Below, piece by piece: positions 9,152 through 18,260 of a DNA stretch of 64,000 bases. The translations under genes were made by a program, and so were the position numbers. The number at the start of each line of letters is the position of its first letter. Positions within the stretch are counted from its first letter, which is position 1. This DNA comes from Oxalobacter paeniformigenes (lineage in GTDB: Bacteria > Pseudomonadota > Gammaproteobacteria > Burkholderiales > Burkholderiaceae_D). Location: the NCBI RefSeq assembly GCF_027158465.1, contig NZ_JAMKYL010000004.1:112123-176122 (forward strand), given 5' to 3'. The notes under the pieces were generated by a model that was not told where the DNA came from, did not search any database, and saw only the letters and a list, made by a program, of their open reading frames with translations.

Positions 9152-9354
9152 CCCAAAAAGTCAGTTGGCCAGAACGGAAAAAATGTAAAAACTGAGAAAT
9201 GGCAAGCAGTTACCGTCAATAGTTGTTTCATTACATGTAGAGAGCGGCATTTCGTTGGTCAACGGATTACATTACGGTTCTGCTATATGCGGACGACGAT
9301 TTTCATGACCGGTGGATGTTATGATTATGACTTTATGAAAGGGTTTTTTATCCG

Positions 9355-12300
9355 GTGCGTTTAACGTCGATCAAATTGTCGGGTTTCAAATCGTTTGTCG
9401 ATCCAACGGTGATCCGGATCAACGGGCAGCGGATCGGTGTGGTGGGTCCGAACGGATGTGGCAAATCGAACATCATCGATGCTGTACGCTGGGTGCTTGG
9501 TGAATCGCGTGCATCCGAATTGCGTGGTGAATCGATGAAGGACGTGATTTTCAACGGAACGACACAACGCAAACCGGCCGGAAGAGCCTCTGTCGAACTG
9601 GTATTCGACAATAGCGATGGTCGTGTCGCCGGTCAATGGGGCCAGTATAACGAGCTGGCAGTCAAACGTATCCTGACCCGTGAGGGTGGTTCCACCTATT
9701 ACATCAACAATTTGCCGGTACGTCGCCGGGATGTGCAGGATATTTTTTTGGGAACCGGTCTGGGGCCGAGAGCGTATGCGATTATCGGTCAGGGGATGAT
9801 TGCACGCATTATCGAGGCGAGACCGGATGAATTGCGAGTTTTTCTGGAAGAGGCGGCAGGCGTTTCGAAATATCGCGAAAGACGTCGTGAGACGGAAAAC
9901 AGGCTTTCCGACACACGTGAGAATCTGAATCGTGTGACCGATATTTTGCATGAACTGGACCAGAACCTGGAGAAATTGCGTCTTCAGGCCGATCTGGCGA
10001 TGCAATACCATAACCTCGTGTCGGCGAAGAAGCGGCAGCAGGAGTGGTTGTGGCTGATGCAAAAGCAGGCAGGCGTACGAGAACAGGCGGAACTGGCGCA
10101 GGAAATCGCTCAGGCGCAAACGAAACTGGAAGCCATGACGACAGAGTTGTTCAAGCGTGAAGCGGAGCTGGAAAAAATTCGGGAAGCGCATGATATGGCG
10201 AACCGTGATTTGCATGTCGCGCAGGGAGCGCTTTATCAGACCAATGCGGAAATCGGCAGTATCGAGGCGCAAATCCGGTATGTACAGGAAACGAAAAAGC
10301 GTTTGCAGACGCAGTTGCGCTCATACCATAACCAGAAAGACCAGTGGGCAAGGCAGATCGCATCTTTTTCGGACGAATTGGCTGTCGTGAAAGAACGACT
10401 TTCCGAAGCGAGTCTCCATGAGGAGGCGGCACGTGAATATTTGCTGTCGCGCGAACAAGAATTGCCTCAGGCTGAGGAAGCTGTCAGCGCAGTGCGTGAG
10501 CAAGCGCATGATATTCATGAGCATATCGTGCAGATACGTCAGCAGATTGCCGTTTCGTCGGCCGGACATAAAAATCTGTACGATGCCATACAGGATTGCA
10601 AGGTGCGACGGGAAAAGCTGTTGCAGCAACAAAATCAGGCTGTTCAGCCGGATATGGATGAACTGAACGTATGGCGTGAAGAACTGGCGGAACTGGAATG
10701 GCTGCTTGAGGAAATGCGTGAGAACATGGAGTCATCAAAATCGCGTATTCCCGAACTGGAAAAACAATACCGGCTCAGGCATGAACAGTTGAACGCTTGT
10801 CATGCGCAATGCATGCATGGTCAGGCCCGTCTGGATGCCTTGAAACAATTGCAGGAAAAAACACAGTCCGGTGGCAAGTGGCATGACTGGCTGGAAAAAC
10901 AGGGACTGGCGGGATTTCCTCCTTTGTGGCAGTCTGTTCATATCGAAACAGGCTGGGAAACCGCGCTGGAAGTGGCTCTTGCGGAAAGAATGCGGGCACT
11001 GGAGATTTCATCGCTTGATCGCACGTTACTCTTTGCTGACGGAGTGTTCCCCGCAAAAATCTGTTTTTTTTCGGTATCACAGGGATGTCATACCGGAAAA
11101 ATGGAAGAAAACCAGTGCACATTGCCTCGCCTGTCCGACATGCTGCAGTGTGACAAGCCCTCTGTTTTACAGATATTGCGTTACTGGTTGTCGCATGTAT
11201 ATGCGGCGAACAGTCTTGAAGAAGCGTTGCGCAATCGTGAAATGCTGTCTGATGGTGCCTGTATCGTGGTGCCGGCAGGTCATGTGACGGACAGATACAG
11301 TATCAGGTTTTTCGCTGCCGAATCCGAACTGGATGGCGTATTTGCAAGACAGCAGGAAATCATGCGTCTGGAGCAGAAGCAGCGCGAACAGGATGCAGCA
11401 TTGCTTGATGCGGAACGGCAATGTCGTCATGTCGAAGCGGATATCGAGGAAGTCAAGACGCAGGTCGGTGTATGGCAGGAGCAGGCAGTTTCGTTCAATG
11501 AACGTATACATGAGAGCCGGCTAGCCATTCTGAAACGGGAAGAAGCAGCCAGGTTGTACCATGAGCAGTCGGAACGGATAGAAGCCGACTTGTCCGAATT
11601 GCTGGAATTGATGCGCGACAGGGAAATGTCTTTGCTGGAAGAGGAAAAGAAACTTGAGGAACTGGATTCGCATCTGGCACAGTGGCAGGAACAGGAAGTC
11701 ATGTTTCATGACAAGGTGAGTGCAGGGGAAGAAAATCTCAGGCGTTTGCAGGAAACGATACGACAGGCAGAGCGCAAGGTACAGCAAAGCGGCTTCGAAC
11801 ATGAGTCGCTTCTCAACAGAATGGCGGAACTCAAGCGTCAGATCGAGGCAGCAGAAAGCCAGATACAAAGGATTGCCGGAGAACTGGGACAAGGACAGCT
11901 TGAATTGCAGGAACTGGACGATAGTGGTGCACACGATGATCTTCAGGAACTGTTGGATACGCGTCTTGCGCAGGAAGCCTCGCTGGCCGAAGCCAGATCG
12001 CAACTGGATGAACTTGCGCAAACATTGCGGAATTTGCTGGAACAGAGATTGCGGCTGGAAAGAAGTTTGCAGCCGCAGCGGGATAAAATAGTTGCATTGC
12101 AGCTCAAGGAACAGGCTGCGCGGCTCAATATCGAGCAATATGACCAGAAACTGTCGGAAGCTGGTGCCGATATAGTGGAACTGGCGCGCACGCTGCCGCC
12201 ACAGGCGAAAATACAGGCCATGCAGGCTGAAATCGGTCGTTTGTCGGTTGAGATTGAAAAACTGGGCGCAGTCAATCTGGGGGCGGCAATGGAACTGGAA

Positions 12301-12888
12301 GAAGGGGAGAAAAGACGGCGCTATCTTCAGGAACAGTACCAAGACTTGAATGATGCCATCGTAACGCTTGAAGATGCCATCAGACGGATCGACAGGGAAA
12401 CACGCATGTTGCTGAAAAATACGTTCGACCAGGTCAACCAGTCGTTCAAGTCACTTTTTGCCATGCTGTTTGGCGGGGGAAATGCGCAGTTGCTGATGAC
12501 CGGAAACGAGATTCTGGATGCAGGTGTCCAGATCATGGCACAGCCGCCCGGCAAAAAAAATACCACAATTCACCTGTTATCCGGTGGAGAAAAAGCCCTA
12601 ACCGCGATAGCATTAGTCTTTTCGTTATTTCAGCTGAATCCGGCACCTTTTTGTCTGCTTGATGAAGTGGATGCACCGCTGGATGATGCCAATACGGAAC
12701 GTTTCGGCAATATGGTGAATACCATGTCGCAACAGACCCAGTTCCTGTTCATCTCACATAACAGAATCGCTATGGAGATGGCGGAAGAACTGGTCGGTGT
12801 GACGATGCAGGAACAGGGCGTTTCACGGATAGTGACAGTGGATATCCAGGATGCGGCGAAATTTTCAAATGAGGTCTTAAGAGCATGA
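9355..12888 (+). CDS. smc: Chromosome partition protein SMC
   Basis: A 1177-residue SMC ATPase that organises and segregates the nucleoid. The start is GTG, chosen because the protein then opens M-R-L-T-S-I-K-L-S-G-F-K-S-F like other bacterial SMCs; AAAGGG lies 11 bases upstream. The Walker A motif G-P-N-G-C-G-K-S is at residues 31-38. Two long coiled coils (about 165-500 and 670-1010) flank a globular hinge. The C-terminal head has the signature L-L-S-G-G-E-K-A-L and Walker B C-L-L-D-E-V-D-A-P-L-D-D. No scpA or scpB is in this window. The stop overlaps the zipA start as ATGA. Confidence 0.98.
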   Translation: MRLTSIKLSGFKSFVDPTVIRINGQRIGVVGPNGCGKSNIIDAVRWVLGESRASELRGESMKDVIFNGTTQRKPAGRASVELVFDNSDGRVAGQWGQYNELAVKRILTREGGSTYYINNLPVRRRDVQDIFLGTGLGPRAYAIIGQGMIARIIEARPDELRVFLEEAAGVSKYRERRRETENRLSDTRENLNRVTDILHELDQNLEKLRLQADLAMQYHNLVSAKKRQQEWLWLMQKQAGVREQAELAQEIAQAQTKLEAMTTELFKREAELEKIREAHDMANRDLHVAQGALYQTNAEIGSIEAQIRYVQETKKRLQTQLRSYHNQKDQWARQIASFSDELAVVKERLSEASLHEEAAREYLLSREQELPQAEEAVSAVREQAHDIHEHIVQIRQQIAVSSAGHKNLYDAIQDCKVRREKLLQQQNQAVQPDMDELNVWREELAELEWLLEEMRENMESSKSRIPELEKQYRLRHEQLNACHAQCMHGQARLDALKQLQEKTQSGGKWHDWLEKQGLAGFPPLWQSVHIETGWETALEVALAERMRALEISSLDRTLLFADGVFPAKICFFSVSQGCHTGKMEENQCTLPRLSDMLQCDKPSVLQILRYWLSHVYAANSLEEALRNREMLSDGACIVVPAGHVTDRYSIRFFAAESELDGVFARQQEIMRLEQKQREQDAALLDAERQCRHVEADIEEVKTQVGVWQEQAVSFNERIHESRLAILKREEAARLYHEQSERIEADLSELLELMRDREMSLLEEEKKLEELDSHLAQWQEQEVMFHDKVSAGEENLRRLQETIRQAERKVQQSGFEHESLLNRMAELKRQIEAAESQIQRIAGELGQGQLELQELDDSGAHDDLQELLDTRLAQEASLAEARSQLDELAQTLRNLLEQRLRLERSLQPQRDKIVALQLKEQAARLNIEQYDQKLSEAGADIVELARTLPPQAKIQAMQAEIGRLSVEIEKLGAVNLGAAMELEEGEKRRRYLQEQYQDLNDAIVTLEDAIRRIDRETRMLLKNTFDQVNQSFKSLFAMLFGGGNAQLLMTGNEILDAGVQIMAQPPGKKNTTIHLLSGGEKALTAIALVFSLFQLNPAPFCLLDEVDAPLDDANTERFGNMVNTMSQQTQFLFISHNRIAMEMAEELVGVTMQEQGVSRIVTVDIQDAAKFSNEVLRA

Positions 12889-13994
12889 CGGATTTACAGA
12901 TAAGCCTGATCGGTATCGGTATAGCGATTGTCATCGGGGTCATTGCCTATAACAAATGGCAGGAATATCGTGCGAAAAAGCATGTCGAACGGGCGTTTTC
13001 CGATCCGGTTGAAGATGTGTTGATGGGATCGGCACAGACGGAAAACAGGACGGAGCGCAAGGAACCGGTACTGGACGGTACGATCCAGACGGAAAAAACG
13101 GTTTCTTCCGCGGAAAACGAGCCGACGTTGTCACCGACTGAGGGTGAAGACATGGCAGGCGAGCCAGTCATTGTGCAGAAGGTACCGGAAATGCCTGTGG
13201 ACGAGCTGATAGAACTGCCTGTGACACTGGTGATGGAAGAAAGCCTGCGTGCCGAAAAAATATTGCCGCATCTCCAGTCATTGCGTTATACGGGCAACAA
13301 ACCGGTCCGGTTTCTGGGAATGCCGGATGGCGAGGATGTCGGAAAAGACTGGCAGGCAATTGTGCCGGGTCAGAGTTATCGCCAGATCAGGGCATGCGTA
13401 TTGCTGGCCAATCGCAATGGTGCATTGAACGAGATCGAATATTCCGAATTGCTGATGCGCCTGCGCCAGATCGCCGATGCCATCGGCGCGGAACCTGAAA
13501 TTCCGGAAATGGCGGAAGTGATCGAAAGAGCCAGACAGCTTTATCAGTTCGTATCGGATCATGATGCTAAACTGGGCATCAGCATCCGCAGTAACGGTGC
13601 GCCCTGGCAAATGGTTACACTGACGACTGCACTGGAAAAACAGGGATTCGAAGCGCGTCCTGATGGTCTGTTTGTCATGAAAGACAAGGAAAAGGGAGCC
13701 GTTCTGTTTACCCTTTCCACCAACGAACTGGCTGCTTCCGAAACCGCGACACGACTGACGTTGCTGATGGACGTTCCCTGCGTCGCACAGGAACTGGACG
13801 GTTTCACGCAAATGATCCAGTGCGGAAAAGCGTTGTGTATCCGTCTGGACGGTGCGTTGATTGATGATGGCAACCAGTTGCTCACGGACAAGTTTATCGA
13901 GGAAATCGCCGGACAGGTCAACGATTTTTACCGTGATATGCAAAAAGGTACCATACCGGCCGGTTCATATCGTGCGATGAGATTGTTCGGTTGA
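12885..13994 (+). CDS. zipA: Cell division protein ZipA homologue
   Basis: The N-terminus has a periplasm-in, single transmembrane helix (I-S-L-I-G-I-G-I-A-I-V-I-G-V-I-A, about residues 5-21), then a charged region. An acidic, variable linker runs to about residue 110. The C-terminal ~200 residues look like the ZipA FtsZ-binding domain (region A-P-W-Q-M-V-T-L-T-T-A-L-E onward). ZipA tethers FtsZ to the inner membrane. The sequence is divergent from the enterobacterial protein, so recognition relies on topology and on position between smc and ligA, which is conserved in this order. It shares 4 bases with smc. Confidence 0.85.
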   Translation: MTDLQISLIGIGIAIVIGVIAYNKWQEYRAKKHVERAFSDPVEDVLMGSAQTENRTERKEPVLDGTIQTEKTVSSAENEPTLSPTEGEDMAGEPVIVQKVPEMPVDELIELPVTLVMEESLRAEKILPHLQSLRYTGNKPVRFLGMPDGEDVGKDWQAIVPGQSYRQIRACVLLANRNGALNEIEYSELLMRLRQIADAIGAEPEIPEMAEVIERARQLYQFVSDHDAKLGISIRSNGAPWQMVTLTTALEKQGFEARPDGLFVMKDKEKGAVLFTLSTNELAASETATRLTLLMDVPCVAQELDGFTQMIQCGKALCIRLDGALIDDGNQLLTDKFIEEIAGQVNDFYRDMQKGTIPAGSYRAMRLFG

Positions 13995-13996
13995 TC

Positions 13997-16054
13997 ATGC
14001 AGACCGACTTGTTCAGCACAGGGCAGGATCAGGAAGAACCTGAAAAACGTGCAGAGGCCTTGCGCCGTGATCTGGCGCGGTATGGTCATGCCTATTATGT
14101 CCTGGATGCACCGATCGTTCCCGATTCAGAATACGACCGCCTCTTCGCCGAATTGCAGGCGCTTGAAGCCGCTCATCCGGAACTGGTGACGCCGGATTCA
14201 CCGACTCGACGGGTGGGGGGAACGCCGCTTGCGCAATTCGAAAAAGTGACGCACCGCGTTCCCATGTTGTCGTTGCAAAACGGCTTTTCCGAAGCGGATG
14301 TGGCGGCGTTCGACCGGCGTATCGCAGAGGAGCTGGGTATCGGCAAGGTGGAATATGAAGCCGAGCTCAAGTTCGACGGACTGGCGGTCAATTTGCGGTA
14401 TGAAAAGGGCATACTGGTTCAGGCCGCGACGCGCGGAGACGGTACCAACGGAGAAAACATTACGGAAAATATCCGGACGATTCGTTCCATCCCGTTGCGC
14501 CTGCTGGATCTGGCTCCGCCGGATATTCTGGAAGTACGTGGCGAAGTGCTGATGTTCAAGGAAGCTTTTCGTGATCTGAACCGGCGTCAGCGCGAAAGCG
14601 GACAAAAGGAATTCGTCAATCCCCGCAATGCGGCGGCAGGCAGTCTGCGGCAGCTTGACTCGCAGATTACGGCGTCCAGACAGCTCAAATTTTTTGCCTA
14701 TGGGATCGGAGAACTGGAGGGAGTTCCGTTACCGGAGACACAGGGCAAGATGATGGAATGGTTCATGCAGATGGGGATTCCGGTCTGTAATGAGCGTAAA
14801 GTCGTCCGTGGTCTGGCCGGGCTGATGAAATTTTTCGGTGAAATCGGTGCGAAACGTGATACGTTGCCCTATGAAATAGACGGTGTGGTTTACAAGGTCA
14901 ACCGTCGCTCGGAGCAGGAAGCATTGGGATTTATCTCCAGGGCACCGCGGTTTGCGCTGGCACACAAGTTCCCTGCACAGGAAGTCATGACGGAAGTGAC
15001 CGGTATCGATGTGCAGGTCGGGCGTACCGGCGCGATTACGCCGGTCGCTCGTCTGAAACCGGTATTCGTTTCCGGCGTGACGGTGACCAATGCTACCTTG
15101 CATAATGAAGACGAAATCAGGCGAAAAGATATCCGGATCGGCGATACGGTGATTGTCAGACGTGCCGGAGATGTCATCCCGGAAGTGATCGCCTCCGTGC
15201 CTGAAAAACGGACGGCTGATGTCAGAGAATTCGTCATGCCGGTGGAATGTCCTGTGTGCGGTTCGCCGATCGTGCGTTCTGCAGACGAAGCGGTTGCACG
15301 TTGTTCCGGAGGGTGGATCAATTGCCCGGCGCAAAAGAAGGGCGGTTTGCAACTGTTCGCGTCCCGAAAAGCCATGAATATCGAAGGACTGGGCGAACAA
15401 TTGATCGACCAGCTGGTGGACAAGGAAATCATTTCCGATGCGGCGGACTTGTACAGACTGGACAGGGAAACTTTGTCGGGACTCGACAGAATGGCGGAAA
15501 AGTCAGCAGACAATCTGCTGGGAGAACTGGACAAGTCGCGACAAACGACACTGGCACGTTTTCTGTATGCACTGGGTATCCGTCATGTCGGAGAAACGAC
15601 GGCACGTTCGCTGGCGGCACATTTCGGCAATCTCGACGATCTGATGCAGGCCAATGAGGAGCAGTTGCTGGCAATAGACGATATCGGGCCGGTGGTGGCG
15701 GATTCGTTGATCCGTTTTTTCGCCGATGAACGCAATCGCGCGTTGATCGGGAAACTGAAAGCCTGTGGTATACAGTGGCCGGAACAGACCGTAACGGAAA
15801 AACCGGTGGTATCGCCTTTGCAGAACCTGAAATTCGTATTGACCGGTACCTTGCCGTCATTGACGCGTGAAGAGGCTGCTGAAATAATCAGGCAGTATGG
15901 CGGTCAGGTTGTGAGTGCGGTATCCCGGAAAACCGATTATGTGCTGGCAGGCAAGGAACCTGGCAGCAAACTGGCGAAAGCGCAGGAACTGGGAATCCGC
16001 ATTCTGGATGAGGATGCTTTTTTGCGACTGGTGAAACATGACGAAAATAACTAA
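13997..16054 (+). CDS. ligA: NAD-dependent DNA ligase LigA
   Basis: NAD+-dependent ligase that seals nicks in replication and repair. The adenylation domain holds the K-x-D-G motif at residues 125-128 (K125 takes the AMP). An OB-fold and a four-cysteine zinc finger follow (C-P-V-C near residue 415, then C-S-G-G-W-I-N-C). The helix-hairpin-helix array (L-Y-A-L-G-I-R-H-V-G-E-T-T-A) and a C-terminal BRCT domain complete the standard architecture at 685 residues. The ATG at 13997 is used; a TTG at 13991 that overlaps the zipA stop is an alternative. Its 3' end overlaps galU by 17 bases. Confidence 0.98.
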   Translation: MQTDLFSTGQDQEEPEKRAEALRRDLARYGHAYYVLDAPIVPDSEYDRLFAELQALEAAHPELVTPDSPTRRVGGTPLAQFEKVTHRVPMLSLQNGFSEADVAAFDRRIAEELGIGKVEYEAELKFDGLAVNLRYEKGILVQAATRGDGTNGENITENIRTIRSIPLRLLDLAPPDILEVRGEVLMFKEAFRDLNRRQRESGQKEFVNPRNAAAGSLRQLDSQITASRQLKFFAYGIGELEGVPLPETQGKMMEWFMQMGIPVCNERKVVRGLAGLMKFFGEIGAKRDTLPYEIDGVVYKVNRRSEQEALGFISRAPRFALAHKFPAQEVMTEVTGIDVQVGRTGAITPVARLKPVFVSGVTVTNATLHNEDEIRRKDIRIGDTVIVRRAGDVIPEVIASVPEKRTADVREFVMPVECPVCGSPIVRSADEAVARCSGGWINCPAQKKGGLQLFASRKAMNIEGLGEQLIDQLVDKEIISDAADLYRLDRETLSGLDRMAEKSADNLLGELDKSRQTTLARFLYALGIRHVGETTARSLAAHFGNLDDLMQANEEQLLAIDDIGPVVADSLIRFFADERNRALIGKLKACGIQWPEQTVTEKPVVSPLQNLKFVLTGTLPSLTREEAAEIIRQYGGQVVSAVSRKTDYVLAGKEPGSKLAKAQELGIRILDEDAFLRLVKHDENN

Positions 16055-16922
16055 AGCCGTATTTCCGGTTGCCGGGCTGGGCAGCCGTTTTTTGCCTGCG
16101 ACGAAAGCGCAGCCGAAAGAAATGTTGCCCATCGTGGACAAACCGTTGATCCAGTATGCTGTGGAAGAAGCAGTATCTGCCGGAATCAACGAACTGATTT
16201 TCATTACCGGACGCAACAAACGGGCGATCGAGGACCATTTCGACAAGGCCTACGAACTGGAAACCGAGCTGGAAGCGGCCGGAAAAACCGGATTGCTGGA
16301 ACAGATCCAGAAAATATTGCCGAAAAACGTGACGTGTATCTATATCCGGCAAGTACAACCGCTGGGTCTGGGCCATGCTGTTTTGTGCGCCCGTCCGGTT
16401 GTCGGCAACGAACCGTTTGCCGTATTGCTTGCGGATGATTTCATGACGGTCGATGAAGGTCGGCCATCGGTTTTGAAACAGATGGTGGATTTGTATGAGA
16501 AGGAGTCCTCCAGTATTCTGGCTGTCCAGAATGTCGCGCGGCAATATACCATGCAATACGGGATCGTCGATGCCTTGCCGTATCGCACGGGGCTGGAGCA
16601 TGTCAAAGCCATTGTCGAAAAACCGGTACCTGAAAAAGCGCCTTCCACACTGGCGGTTGTCGGACGTTATATTCTCAATCCGGCCATTTTCGGGTGCCTT
16701 GAAACGCTTGGGAAGGGATCGGGAGGAGAAATTCAGTTGACCGACGGAATTGCGAAACTGATCGCCAGGGAAACAGTGTGTGCCTATCATTTCGAGGGAC
16801 AGCGATTCGACTGTGGTTCCAAGGTCGGTTATTTGCAGGCGATGGTGACAATGGGCCTGAAGCATCCGCAAGTACGTGAGGAGTTCAGGCAATTTTTGTG
16901 CGATTTGCATTTATCGGAATGA
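16038..16922 (+). CDS. galU: UTP-glucose-1-phosphate uridylyltransferase GalU
   Basis: GalU makes UDP-glucose for LPS, exopolysaccharide and glycan synthesis. The N-terminal nucleotide-binding motif F-P-V-A-G-L-G-S-R-F-L-P-A-T-K and the following P-K-E-M-L-P-I-V-D-K-P are diagnostic. Later come L-L-A-D-D, V-E-K-P and the G-S-K-V-G-Y-L-Q segment near the C-terminus. Length 294 is normal. The gene begins inside the end of ligA (17-base overlap), so translation is probably coupled. The LPS-core glycosyltransferases at 31.6-34.5 kb could use its product. Confidence 0.97.
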   Translation: MTKITKAVFPVAGLGSRFLPATKAQPKEMLPIVDKPLIQYAVEEAVSAGINELIFITGRNKRAIEDHFDKAYELETELEAAGKTGLLEQIQKILPKNVTCIYIRQVQPLGLGHAVLCARPVVGNEPFAVLLADDFMTVDEGRPSVLKQMVDLYEKESSSILAVQNVARQYTMQYGIVDALPYRTGLEHVKAIVEKPVPEKAPSTLAVVGRYILNPAIFGCLETLGKGSGGEIQLTDGIAKLIARETVCAYHFEGQRFDCGSKVGYLQAMVTMGLKHPQVREEFRQFLCDLHLSE

Positions 16923-16929
16923 ATATCCT

Positions 16930-17454
16930 ATGGCTGTACGAAAAATCCTGAAGATGGGACATTCCCGTTTGTTAAGGGAATCCGAACCGGTTAAAGTGTT
17001 CAACACACCGGAACTCCACGATCTGATCGCCGATATGTTCGATACCATGTATGCAGCGGATGGTGCGGGATTGGCTGCTCCTCAGATCGGTGTACTCAAA
17101 CGGGTGGTGATTTTCGGTTACGATGAAAACAACCGGTATCCTGACGCACCGCCGGTTCCCAAGACAGTACTCATCAATCCGGTCATGACGCCATTGACCG
17201 ATGAATTCGACGAGGGATGGGAAGGATGTCTGTCAGTGCCGGGTATGCGCGGGGTTGTGCCGCGCTGGAAAAAAATCCGCTATGAGGGATTTGACCAGTT
17301 CGGCAACAAAATCAGTCGTGAGGCAGACGGTTTCCATGCACGGGTCGTCCAGCATGAATGCGATCATCTCGACGGTATTTTGTATCCGATGCGGATGCCC
17401 GATCTCGATCTGTTCGGTTTTTCGGAAGCCTTCGACGAAGACGAGGACGAATGA
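16930..17454 (+). CDS. def: Peptide deformylase
   Basis: Removes the formyl group from the N-terminus of nascent proteins. All three family motifs are present: G-A-G-L-A-A-P-Q (residues 45-52), E-G-C-L-S with metal ligand C100, and H-E-C-D-H with ligands H142 and H146 and catalytic E143. The ATG at 16930 gives 174 residues starting M-A-V-R-K-I-L; an upstream in-frame ATG (16876) lies inside galU and adds nothing recognisable. It follows galU by 7 bases and ends the smc-zipA-ligA-galU-def run. No fmt gene is adjacent. Confidence 0.96.
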   Translation: MAVRKILKMGHSRLLRESEPVKVFNTPELHDLIADMFDTMYAADGAGLAAPQIGVLKRVVIFGYDENNRYPDAPPVPKTVLINPVMTPLTDEFDEGWEGCLSVPGMRGVVPRWKKIRYEGFDQFGNKISREADGFHARVVQHECDHLDGILYPMRMPDLDLFGFSEAFDEDEDE

Positions 17455-17493
17455 TCCCTTGCGGCCTGGAGCAGGAGAAACGGTTTTGACGGA

Positions 17494-18240
17494 TCAGAAC
17501 GTTTCGTCCGGACCGAGGTAACGCCACTGGCCGGGCGGAAGATTGCCCAGTCTGACCTTGCCGATACGTATCCGCTTCAGACCGACGACTTTCAAACCTA
17601 CCGCCTCGCACATCCTTCTGATTTGCCGTTTTTTGCCTTCGCGCAGGACGAAGCGCAACTGATCCTCGTTTTGCCAGTTCACCTTTGCCGGCATCAGCGG
17701 TTTGCCGTCGAGTTTCAAACCGTGCCGCAAGCGTTCAAGGTCGCTATCAGGCAAACGGCCGGGTTTCAGATAGCGTACGCGTACCAGATATTCCTTGTCG
17801 GTAGTGGATTGTTCACCGATCAGTTGTTTGGCAATACGTCCATCCTGCGTCAAAACGAGCAGGCCGACAGAATCAATATCGAGCCGTCCTGCCGGTACGA
17901 GATGGCGCAACTGTGACGGCCTGAACTTTTCTTTCGACGGGTCGTTTTTCCAGTGAGTCGCTTCGGAAATCAGGGAAACGGCCGGTTTGTAGCCATCCTC
18001 AGCCTGTCCGCTGACATAGCCGACAGGTTTGTTGAGCAAAATCGTCACTTTCCCGGCCTGTTCGCGGGAAGCCTGTTTGTCGACAGTGATTTTCTGGTGG
18101 GGCAGTACCTTGCTGCCCAGTTGCGAGATAATTTGCCCGTCAACCCTGACCCATCCTTTTTCGATCCATTCATCGGCTTCACGTCTGGAACAAAGGCCCA
18201 GTTCTGACATGCGTTTCGAAAGGCGGACAGGTTCATTCAT
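17494..18240 (-). CDS. RsuA/RluB/E/F-family pseudouridine synthase (RluF-like)
   Basis: An rRNA pseudouridine synthase of 248 residues. An N-terminal S4 RNA-binding domain (L-S-K-R-M-S-E-L-G-L-C-S-R-R-E-A-D, about residues 7-55) precedes the catalytic domain, whose G-R-L-D motif places the catalytic aspartate at residue 121. R-Q-I-R-R-M-C near the C-terminus is typical of RluF/RluB proteins. The overall pattern is closest to RluF, which modifies 23S rRNA near position 2604, but the exact target cannot be read from the sequence. It is convergent with def (39-base gap) and 20 bases downstream of glnD. Confidence 0.85.
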   Translation of the reverse strand: MNEPVRLSKRMSELGLCSRREADEWIEKGWVRVDGQIISQLGSKVLPHQKITVDKQASREQAGKVTILLNKPVGYVSGQAEDGYKPAVSLISEATHWKNDPSKEKFRPSQLRHLVPAGRLDIDSVGLLVLTQDGRIAKQLIGEQSTTDKEYLVRVRYLKPGRLPDSDLERLRHGLKLDGKPLMPAKVNWQNEDQLRFVLREGKKRQIRRMCEAVGLKVVGLKRIRIGKVRLGNLPPGQWRYLGPDETF

Positions 18241-18260
18241 CGTATTTTGCCCATAACATA